This document shows, one piece after another, positions 42,693 to 49,994 of a stretch of DNA of 64,000 bases (position 1 is the stretch's first letter; every line of letters starts with the position of its first letter). The stretch covers positions 62,001 through 126,000 of the forward strand of contig JBBEAM010000013.1 of the NCBI GenBank assembly GCA_040882845.1, written 5' to 3'. The stretch is from JBBEAM01 sp040882845 (GTDB lineage: Bacteria; Pseudomonadota; Alphaproteobacteria; Kiloniellales; DSM-21159). The notes beneath the pieces are model-generated. The model worked only from the letters and a program-made list of their open reading frames with translations, had not been told where the DNA came from and did not search any database. Made by a program: the position numbers and the translations under genes.

Positions 42693-43730
42693 TTAGTTGG
42701 TGTAGCGCGTCATATCAGCGCCGCTCAGGAGCTGGTCCTGAACTTCCTGGCGCTTGGCGTCGCCGAGCGGGATCAGGCCACGCTCGCTGAGATAGCCGCC
42801 GGGGCCCATGGCCTCCTCGGAAGCGTACTCGGCGATGAAGTCCTCAAGCCCGGGGATGACCCCACGGTGGGCATTCTTCACGTAGAAGAACAGCGGGCGG
42901 GCGATGCCGTACTCGCCGCTCTCGATGGTCGCCTCGTTCGGCTCGACGCCGCCCACGGAGACAGCCTTCAGCTTGTCCAGGTTCTCGTAGAGGAAGGAGT
43001 AGCCGAAGATGCCGTAGGCCGTCGGGTCGGAGTCGAGGCGCTGCACGATCAGGTTATCGTTCTCGCCGGCCTCGATGAAGGGACCGTCCTGCCGCATCCG
43101 CTGGCAGACTTCCTCCATCCGCTCCTTCTCCAGAGCCTTGACTTCGTCGAAGGCCTCGCAGCCCTCTTCCATCACCAGCTCGACCCAGGCGTCGCGGGTT
43201 CCAGAGGTCGGCGGCGGGCCGAGGACCTGGATCTTGATGTTCGGCAGGTCGGGGTCGATCTCGCTCCAGTTGGTGTAGGGATTGGCGACGATCTCGCCGT
43301 CGACCGGAACCTCGCTGGCCAGGGCCAGATAGAGCTGCGCCTTGCTGAGGTCGAAGGTCTCGCCCTGCCGCGACACGGCGAAGGACAGGCCGTCGAAGCC
43401 GATCAGGGCCTCGGTGATGTCGGTGACGCCGTTCTCGACGCAGAGCTCGTATTCCGACTGCTTCATGGCGCGCGAGGCGCCGGTAACGTCGGCATGCTCG
43501 GCGCCGATGCCCTGGCAGAAGATTTTCATGCCGCCGCCGGTTCCCGTCGACTCGACGACAGGGGCGGTTTGGCCGGACTTGGCCGAGAACTCCTCGGCAG
43601 CGGCTTGGCTGTAGGGGAAAACGGTGGAGGACCCGACGACTCGGATCTGGTCGCGAGCCTCGGCCAGCCCGGCAGTGCCGAGGGTGGCGGCGGCCGCGAT
43701 GGCCGCGGCGGCGATGGATTTGTTGATCAC
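42693..43730 (-). CDS. pstS: Phosphate-binding protein PstS
   Basis: 345 residues. Signal peptide (NKSIAAAAIAAAATLGTAG, cut near AEA) and phosphate-binding motifs IRVVGSSTVFPYSQ and VVESTGTGGGMKIF, then SRAMKQSE and PTSGTRDAWVEL. It captures phosphate in the periplasm for PstCAB. GTG at 43730 is chosen: GGGAG lies eight bases upstream and the signal peptide starts there; the longer frame to 43832 would cover the control region. Confidence 0.95.
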   Translation of the reverse strand: MINKSIAAAAIAAAATLGTAGLAEARDQIRVVGSSTVFPYSQAAAEEFSAKSGQTAPVVESTGTGGGMKIFCQGIGAEHADVTGASRAMKQSEYELCVENGVTDITEALIGFDGLSFAVSRQGETFDLSKAQLYLALASEVPVDGEIVANPYTNWSEIDPDLPNIKIQVLGPPPTSGTRDAWVELVMEEGCEAFDEVKALEKERMEEVCQRMRQDGPFIEAGENDNLIVQRLDSDPTAYGIFGYSFLYENLDKLKAVSVGGVEPNEATIESGEYGIARPLFFYVKNAHRGVIPGLEDFIAEYASEEAMGPGGYLSERGLIPLGDAKRQEVQDQLLSGADMTRYTN

Positions 43731-43839
43731 GGTGATATCTCCCAAGATCGATGGATAGGCAGTGGTTTCGCTGGTGTCGTCTCGGCCGCGATAACGTTCG
43801 CCGCCACGGCCCTTCCTACGCTGGGACTGCAACGCTGAT

Positions 43840-43867
43840 GTTACGAAAGCATGACGTTTTTATTACG
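43840..43867 (-). promoter_or_regulatory. Pho box, three direct repeats, before pstS
   Basis: On the minus strand CGTAAT (43867-43862), CGTCAT (43856-43851) and CGTAAC (43845-43840) recur at an exact 11-base period with AT-rich spacers, the layout PhoB binds (CTGTCAT-type half sites, 11-bp spacing). It lies 110 bases upstream of pstS and 14 bases after phoR's stop, so PhoB should autoregulate the pst-phoU-phoB operon. Confidence 0.8.
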
Positions 43868-43880
43868 GTCGCGGAGCTAT

Positions 43881-45281
43881 TCACAGGGCGGCTCCCGGCG
43901 GCGCCGGCAGGTGGACCGTGAAAGTCGAGCCGCTGCCGGGCTGGCTGTCGATCATCAGCTGTCCGCGGTGCCGGTTGACGATGTGCTTGACGATGGCGAG
44001 GCCGAGGCCGGTACCGCCCAGCTTGCGCGAGCGCGCGGTGTCGACCCGGTAGAAGCGCTCGGTCAGCCGTGGCAGATGCTCGCGGGAAATGCCCTCGCCG
44101 CGGTCGCGCACCGCCACCACGGCGGAGGGGCCGGGCAGCCGCGCGGCTTCGCCGCCGGCCCGGGCGGTCACCGTGACCTCGGTGCCCTCGCGCCCGTATT
44201 TCAGGGCGTTGTCGATCAGGTTCTGGAAGACCTGGGCCAGCTCGTCCTTCTGGCCGATGACGCGGGGGCTGCCCTCGATGTCGAGGCGCAGCGTCATCTC
44301 CTTGGCCCGCGCCTTGATATTGAGCCCCTCGCAGACCGCACGCAGGACTTCGCCCAGGTCGGTCTCGCCCTTGGGCGGGCTATGCTCCTGCATCTCGATG
44401 TGCGACAGCGACAGCAGGTCCTCGACCAGCCGCGACATCCGCGTCGCCTGCTCCTCCATGATCCCCAGGAAGCGCTGCTGCGCCTCCGCATCCTCGGCGG
44501 CGGGCCCGCGCAGGGTCTCGATGAAGCCGACCAGGCTCGACAGCGGCGTGCGCAGCTCGTGGCTGGCGTTGGCGACGAAGTCGGCGCGCATCCGCTCGGC
44601 CCGGTACATCGCGGTCAGATCGTGCAGCGCCAGGATCGCCACGGTGCCGTCTAGCGCCGGGGGCGACAGCGGCACCAGCCGGGCCGAGAACTGGCGCTCG
44701 ATCTCGCCGCGCAGGGTGAACTCGACGACCCGGCCATCCTCCCCGGCGATCGCCGCCTCGACGGCTTCCAGCAGCACCGGATCGCGCAGCACCGCCACCA
44801 GATCGCGGCCCTCGAGCCCGGCCCCGAACAGCTCCACCGCCGCCGGATTGGCGCGCAGCACCCGGTGCGCCCGGTCGAGCAGCAGCAGCGGATCGGGCAG
44901 GTTCGACAGGATCGCCTCGTTGCCGGCGATGGCGGTCTCCAGCTCGCGGCGGCGGCGCTGGCGTTCCTGGGTGGTCTGCACCAGGGTTTCGTCGAGGCCG
45001 GGGGCGAGCAGCGGGCTGCTGCCGCGGGGCGGCGACGGCAGCTCGGCCGCCGTGGAATGGCCGCGCAGCAGCTCCATGTAGCGCGCGACATTGCCCATGT
45101 GACGGAAGTGGTGCCAGAGCAGCCCGAGGGTCGCCAGCAGCACCGCTCCCGCCGCGAGCAGGGCCGGGAACCAGTTCAGCTCCCCAATAGCCGCCAAGCC
45201 GAGCAGTGCAAGCATGCCCGGTGCGGCGATCAGGATCGCGGCGAGGGGAAAGCGCCGCTGCAGTGTGGCGGGAGAGAACAT
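43881..45281 (-). CDS. phoR: Phosphate regulon sensor kinase PhoR
   Basis: 466 residues. Two N-terminal transmembrane helices (about 10-60), a PAS domain (about 115-215), HisKA with the phospho-acceptor His in FVANASHELRTPLSSLVGF, and an ATPase domain (FQNLIDNALKYGREG, RDRGEGISREHLPRLTERFY, LGGTGLGLAIVKHIVNRH). Together with PhoB it senses Pst flux through PhoU. No Pho box was seen before phoR itself. Confidence 0.95.
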   Translation of the reverse strand: MFSPATLQRRFPLAAILIAAPGMLALLGLAAIGELNWFPALLAAGAVLLATLGLLWHHFRHMGNVARYMELLRGHSTAAELPSPPRGSSPLLAPGLDETLVQTTQERQRRRRELETAIAGNEAILSNLPDPLLLLDRAHRVLRANPAAVELFGAGLEGRDLVAVLRDPVLLEAVEAAIAGEDGRVVEFTLRGEIERQFSARLVPLSPPALDGTVAILALHDLTAMYRAERMRADFVANASHELRTPLSSLVGFIETLRGPAAEDAEAQQRFLGIMEEQATRMSRLVEDLLSLSHIEMQEHSPPKGETDLGEVLRAVCEGLNIKARAKEMTLRLDIEGSPRVIGQKDELAQVFQNLIDNALKYGREGTEVTVTARAGGEAARLPGPSAVVAVRDRGEGISREHLPRLTERFYRVDTARSRKLGGTGLGLAIVKHIVNRHRGQLMIDSQPGSGSTFTVHLPAPPGAAL

Positions 45282-45435
45282 CGAAAGGTCGCTTCCTCCA
45301 CGGGCGGTAATAGTGCGCGGCGCTTCGGCCCGCTCCCGTGCTCGAGGCCGCCGTGTAGCAATAGCACTGCTTTGTTGTCGTCATATTTCCATGCCATGCT
45401 TTTTAGCATCACAGAACGCCCAGGGAGAAACCGCT

Positions 45436-46359
45436 ATGTTCAAACGCAGCATTCAGGGACTTGCCATCGCCGTCCTGGCGATCGGTTTCGCCGCACCGGC
45501 GCTTGCCCAGCAAGGTGAGGAGGAACAGCGGCTCGATGCATTGATCGGAGAACTGCAGAGCCTGATCGAGCGTGGCGAGGAGAAGCGCGAAGCCGATCCC
45601 TGGTTCCTGCAGGACCTGAAGGATCTGGTGCGCAAGTACGACTGGCCCTGGCAGGTGGTGCTCTACGACCAGTCCTTCCTCGAGCTCGGCGACAACGACC
45701 TGCCGCCGGGCTGGAAGCCGCTCGAGGGGCGCTACCGCATGGAGCCCAACGCCGGCTACCGGACGATGGTCGAGACCCGGCCGGAGCAGCAGGGTCAGCG
45801 CAGCAACGAGGAGGTCGTCGGCGCGCTGGTCGGCACGCTGCTGAGCAATGCGCTGAACAAGAATAATAATAACAGCAGCAACAGCAGCTCCAATAGCCAG
45901 AGCCGCTACGCCAGCGCCCTCGCAGTGACCGAGATCGACCGGCAGGTGACCAATGCCTTCGCGCTGACCCTGCGGCTGTCGCTGCGCCCGATTGACAACA
46001 CCCAGGGCAAGGTCGGCGTCGGCCCCTATCAGGGCGAGGCTACCGGCGGCGGCTACCGGCTCTACTATCTGACCGGATCGCAGCCCGGCGAACGCCGGTT
46101 CGAGCTGCTGCGCCGCTCCTCGCGCGGCACGGTCTCGACCATCGAGTTCTACGAGGGCGAGCTCGGGATCGAGGACGGGGAGGAGCATGAGATCCTCTGG
46201 ACCCGCGACCGCGACGGCCGGATGACGGTTTCGCTCGACGGCCAGCAGATCATGTCGGCCACCGACAAGAGTTTCGGCGATCCCTTCGACGGCATGACCT
46301 TCATCAACACCGGCGGCGACGCCGCGGTCAGCTACATGAAGATCGAGGGAACCAGCTAG
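45436..46359 (+). CDS. Secreted protein with C-terminal jelly-roll-like domain (paralogue of next gene)
   Basis: 307 residues. Signal peptide (FKRSIQGLAIAVLAIGFAAP ALA). A middle part with an Asn/Ser-rich tract (NKNNNNSSNSSSNSQS near 145-160) links to a C-terminal domain (about 165-307; VTNAFALTLRLSLRPIDN, GGGYRLYYLTGSQPGERRFE, EEHEILWTRDRDGRMTVSLD, GMTFINTGGDAAVSYMKIEG) that reads like a concanavalin/LamG-type beta sandwich. Function unknown. ATG at 45436 follows GGGAG. The next gene repeats the C-terminal domain. Confidence 0.78.
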   Translation: MFKRSIQGLAIAVLAIGFAAPALAQQGEEEQRLDALIGELQSLIERGEEKREADPWFLQDLKDLVRKYDWPWQVVLYDQSFLELGDNDLPPGWKPLEGRYRMEPNAGYRTMVETRPEQQGQRSNEEVVGALVGTLLSNALNKNNNNSSNSSSNSQSRYASALAVTEIDRQVTNAFALTLRLSLRPIDNTQGKVGVGPYQGEATGGGYRLYYLTGSQPGERRFELLRRSSRGTVSTIEFYEGELGIEDGEEHEILWTRDRDGRMTVSLDGQQIMSATDKSFGDPFDGMTFINTGGDAAVSYMKIEGTS

Positions 46360-46378
46360 GCAACGCGGGGGAATCGCC

Positions 46379-47002
46379 ATCTTCGCGCGCCGCATCGCAT
46401 TTGCCGCCCTCCTTGGGCTGTGCTGGGCCGCCGTCCCGGCCACCGCCCCGGCCACCGCCGAGGAGAGCGGCAAGCTGGTGACGAGCGTCAGCTCCGTCTC
46501 CGCGAGCAGCGTCGTGAGCGGCAGCGGCGGCACGGTGTTCAGCAGCCGCAGCAGCGGCGGCAGTTCGCGGATGTCGAGCGGCATGGAGCTGGGCGAGGCC
46601 TTCGTCCTGACCCTGCGCATGACTTTGCGGCCCCTGGCCGGCGTCCAAGGCCGGGTCGCCATCGGCCCCTATCGAGGCGCGCCGCAGGACGGCGGTTACC
46701 GGCTGGTGATTCTGACCGGCGCCGGCGCAAGCGTCCCCGCCTTCGCGCTGGAACGACAGGATGCGGGCGGCGGAACCGAGACCCTGGCCACCTACGACGG
46801 CCCGCTGCGGATCGAGGACGGTCAAGAGCGGGAAATCCGCTGGACCCGTGACGGCGGCGGCGAGATGACGATCTCCATCGACGGCAAAGCGATCCTCTCG
46901 GCACGCGACCGCAGTCTCGCCGGCGGCTTCGACGGCGTCGTCCTGGTCAACAGCGGCGGCGACGTCGAGGTCGGTGCAATAGAGACCGAAGGCGCGGACT
47001 AG
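46379..47002 (+). CDS. Secreted paralogue of the preceding gene, probable non-standard ATC start
   Basis: 207 residues if started at ATC 46379. A GGGGGAA ribosome site lies five bases before that ATC, and the next codons form a proper signal peptide (FARRIAFAALLGLCWAAVPA). No ATG, GTG or TTG occurs in frame between the ribosome site and GTG 46478, which would delete the signal. The mature part matches its neighbour (EAFVLTLRMTLRPLAGVQGR, QEREIRWTRDGGGEMTISID, FDGVVLVNSGGDVEVGAIET). Separated from it by 19 bases, so probably one operon. Ends beside the convergent maeB stop. Confidence 0.65.
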   Translation: MFARRIAFAALLGLCWAAVPATAPATAEESGKLVTSVSSVSASSVVSGSGGTVFSSRSSGGSSRMSSGMELGEAFVLTLRMTLRPLAGVQGRVAIGPYRGAPQDGGYRLVILTGAGASVPAFALERQDAGGGTETLATYDGPLRIEDGQEREIRWTRDGGGEMTISIDGKAILSARDRSLAGGFDGVVLVNSGGDVEVGAIETEGAD

Positions 47003-49276
47003 CTAGAAGAGGTGGTCGTTGACCGCGCCGTAGGCGGCCAATGCGGCGGCAGTCACCACCTCGTTGGCGGTGGCGCCCAGGGAGACGATCTGCGCCGGAC
47101 GGGCGAGCCCGGTCAGCAGCGGACCGATCACCGTACCTACCCCCAGTTGCTGGACCAGCTTGGAGGAGATGTTGGCGGCGTGCAGTGCCGGCATCACCAG
47201 CACGTTCGCCGGGCCGGAGAGGCGGCAGAAGGGATAGAGCTCCTGCATCAGCTCGTAGTCGAGGGCGACGTTGACCTGCATCTCGCCGTCGTACTCGAAG
47301 CTGACCTTGCGGCCGTCGAGCACCTCGATCGCCTCGCGCACCCGCATCGCGCGCTCGCGCGGCGGATTGCCGAAGTTGGAGAAGCTGAGCAGGGCGACGC
47401 GCGGCTCGTGGCCCATGGCGCGGGCCTGGGCCGCCGACTGCTCGGCGATGTCGGCCAGCTCCTCGGCGCTCGGCAGCTCATGCACCGAGGTGTCGGAGAT
47501 GAACACCGAGCGGCCGCGGTGGACCAGCAGGGAGATGCCGAAAACCCGCTTGCCCGGCTTGGCGTCGAGGGCCCGGGTGATGTCGTCGTAGGCGACGTTG
47601 AAGGCGCGGGTCAGGCCGGTGACCATGGCGTCGGCCTCGTCGCAGGCGACCATGCAGGCGGCATAGACGTTGCGGTTCTGGTTCACCATGCGCTGGCAGT
47701 CGCGGTACAGCGATCCGCTGCGCTTCAGGCGGTTGTAGAGGAACTCGGTGTAACGCTCGCGCGCCGGGGCGTCGTCCTGGGCGTTGACGATTTCGACGAA
47801 CTCGCCGGAAAGCCCCGCCGCCTTGATGGTCTCGGCGATGCGCTCGCGCCGCCCGACCAGCACCGGGGTGCCGTAACCGTTCTGCTGGAAGGCATAGGCG
47901 GCGCGGATCGTCTTCTCCTCCTCGCCCTCGGCGAAGACCACCCGCTTGGGCTCCTCGCGCACCTTCTCGAAGATCGACTGCAGGCTCGCCGCGGTGGGGT
48001 CGAGCCGGGCCGAGAGGCGGTGCACGTAGTCGCCCCAGTTCTCGATGTTGCGCCGGGCGACGCCGGACTTCATCGCCGCCGCCGCCACGGCCTTGGGAAT
48101 CTCGACGATCAGCCGCGGGTCGAAGGGCGCCGGGATGATGTACTCGGGGCCGTAGCGCAGCCGCCGCCCGGCGTAGGCCCGGTCGACCTCGTCGGGCACG
48201 TCCTCGCGGGCCAGGGCCGCCAGGGCCTCGGCGGCGGCGATCTTCATCTCCATGTTGATGGTGGTCGCGCGCACGTCGAGGGCGCCGCGGAAGATGTAGG
48301 GAAAGCCCAGCACGTTGTTGACCTGGTTGGGATAGTCGCTGCGGCCGGTCGCCATGATCGCGTCGTCGCGCACCTCGGCGACCTCCTCCGGGGTGATTTC
48401 CGGGTCCGGGTTGGCCATCGCGAAGATGATCGGGTTCGGCCCCATGGCGGCGACCATCTCCCGGGTCACCGCCCCACGTACGGACAGCCCGAAGAAGATA
48501 TCGGCGCCCTGCATCGCGTCGTCCAGCGTACGCGCCTTGGTCTTGGCGGCGTGCGCCGACTTCCACTGGTTCATGCCCTCCTTGCGGCCCTGGTGGATCA
48601 CCCCCTTGGTGTCGCAGAGCAGCACCTGGTCGTGGGGCATGCCCATGGCCTTGATCAGCTCGGCGCAGGCGATCGCCGCCGCGCCGGCGCCGTTGATCAC
48701 CATGCGGCAGTCGGCCATCTCCCGTCCGGTGAGGTGCAGGGCGTTGATCACTCCGGCGGCGGAGATGATCGCGGTACCGTGCTGGTCGTCGTGGAACACC
48801 GGGATGTCGAGCAGCTCGCGCAGCCGCTGCTCGATGATGAAGCACTCCGGCGCCTTGATGTCCTCCAGGTTGATGCCGCCGAAGGTGGCGCCGAGGAAGC
48901 GTACGCAGTTGACGAACTCGTCGACGTCCTCGGTGGTGACCTCCAGGTCGATGCCGTCGATATCGGCGAAGCGCTTGAACAGCACCGCCTTGCCCTCCAT
49001 CACCGGCTTGGAGGCCAGCGCCCCCAGGTTGCCGAGGCCGAGCACGGCGGTGCCGTTGGAGATCACCGCGACCAGGTTGCCCTTGGCGGTGTAGTCGTAG
49101 GCCTTGTCGGGATGCCGGGCGATCTCCTCGCAGGGCGCGGCGACGCCGGGCGAATAGGCGAGCGAAAGGTCGCGCTGGGTGGTCAGCGGCTTGGTCGGCG
49201 CGATCTCCAGCTTGCCCGGCCGCCCCTCGGCATGGAAGGCCAGCGAATCCTCGCGCAGGTTGACGCGGTTGTGCAT
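47003..49276 (-). CDS. maeB: NADP-dependent malic enzyme with phosphotransacetylase domain
   Basis: 757 residues. N-terminal malic enzyme (YSPGVAAPCEEIARHPDKAY, then HDDQHGTAIISAAGVINALH and VINGAGAAAIACAELIKAMG) converts malate to pyruvate and CO2 with NADP. The C-terminal 330 residues form a phosphotransacetylase-like domain (VVFAEGEEEKTIRAAYAFQQ, DGEMQVNVALDYEL), regulatory in this family. ATG at 49276 is chosen; a start at 49327 would overlap the upstream gene. Confidence 0.95.
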   Translation of the reverse strand: MHNRVNLREDSLAFHAEGRPGKLEIAPTKPLTTQRDLSLAYSPGVAAPCEEIARHPDKAYDYTAKGNLVAVISNGTAVLGLGNLGALASKPVMEGKAVLFKRFADIDGIDLEVTTEDVDEFVNCVRFLGATFGGINLEDIKAPECFIIEQRLRELLDIPVFHDDQHGTAIISAAGVINALHLTGREMADCRMVINGAGAAAIACAELIKAMGMPHDQVLLCDTKGVIHQGRKEGMNQWKSAHAAKTKARTLDDAMQGADIFFGLSVRGAVTREMVAAMGPNPIIFAMANPDPEITPEEVAEVRDDAIMATGRSDYPNQVNNVLGFPYIFRGALDVRATTINMEMKIAAAEALAALAREDVPDEVDRAYAGRRLRYGPEYIIPAPFDPRLIVEIPKAVAAAAMKSGVARRNIENWGDYVHRLSARLDPTAASLQSIFEKVREEPKRVVFAEGEEEKTIRAAYAFQQNGYGTPVLVGRRERIAETIKAAGLSGEFVEIVNAQDDAPARERYTEFLYNRLKRSGSLYRDCQRMVNQNRNVYAACMVACDEADAMVTGLTRAFNVAYDDITRALDAKPGKRVFGISLLVHRGRSVFISDTSVHELPSAEELADIAEQSAAQARAMGHEPRVALLSFSNFGNPPRERAMRVREAIEVLDGRKVSFEYDGEMQVNVALDYELMQELYPFCRLSGPANVLVMPALHAANISSKLVQQLGVGTVIGPLLTGLARPAQIVSLGATANEVVTAAALAAYGAVNDHLF

Positions 49277-49289
49277 CGCTCCCTCGCGC

Positions 49290-49811
49290 CTAGGATTCTT
49301 CGGTCCGGTAGGGGCGGGTGTGGACATGCACGTCCTCGGCCCCGTTGGCGCTCAGGATCGCGCGCGCCTTGGCCTGCCCGTCCGAATCCTCGGCCCAAAC
49401 CCAGAGCAGCAGCGCCCCGGCCTCCAGGGCCTTGGCGAAGGCTTCGGTGTCCGGCGTCGCCTCGACTTCTTCCAGGGCCTCGCGCAGCGCCAGTCCGCCG
49501 ATCCCGGCGGCCATCAGGCTGGCGATCATGGCGCCGACCGGCCCGGCGGCGACGGCGATGATCCCGGCGGTCGCCAGCGGGCCGATGTAGGTGACCTCGG
49601 AGGTCATGCCCGAGAGCACGTCCTGCCAGGCGCGGCGCTCGCCCTTGGCGGCCTCCAGGCTCTGGTGGGTGTCGAGCACCGAAAGCGCGTCGCGGGGAAA
49701 CCCGGCCTTGCGCAGCGCCTCGACCGCGGCGGTGAATTCCTCGCGGCTGTCGAAGCGTCCGACGACCTCGGTGACCTGGGTGGGCGTTTCGGGGGTGGGG
49801 GTCTCGTTCAC
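49290..49811 (-). CDS. Hypothetical protein with general-stress-like N-terminus and Gly-rich core
   Basis: 173 residues. The N-terminal 55 residues (EVVGRFDSREEFTAAVEALR) resemble small general stress proteins. A hydrophobic Gly/Ala stretch (ATAGIIAVAAGPVGAMIASL, then MAAGIGGLALREAL) recalls glycine-zipper membrane-associated segments. Function unknown. It is 13 bases upstream of maeB, same strand, and divergent from mutS. Confidence 0.72.
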   Translation of the reverse strand: MNETPTPETPTQVTEVVGRFDSREEFTAAVEALRKAGFPRDALSVLDTHQSLEAAKGERRAWQDVLSGMTSEVTYIGPLATAGIIAVAAGPVGAMIASLMAAGIGGLALREALEEVEATPDTEAFAKALEAGALLLWVWAEDSDGQAKARAILSANGAEDVHVHTRPYRTEES

Positions 49812-49994
49812 GTCAAGCGGCTCCCGGCCAGGGGTTGGAGTCGTGGTCGCAGCGGTGAAACCGAGGGCATGCTAGCCCCGCCGCCGCGCGCTTCACAATC
49901 TCTAGCGGGGAAAGCCGGCTTTGGCCAGCGCGCGTCTGGTTGCGCCGCGGCGGCTTTGCTACTCTGCCGCCCAACCGTCTCACTCAGGTGGCCC

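Noticed and set aside
47012..49561. 849-codon plus-strand frame opposite maeB
   Set aside because: Antisense shadow of maeB; no ribosome site, no recognisable domain.
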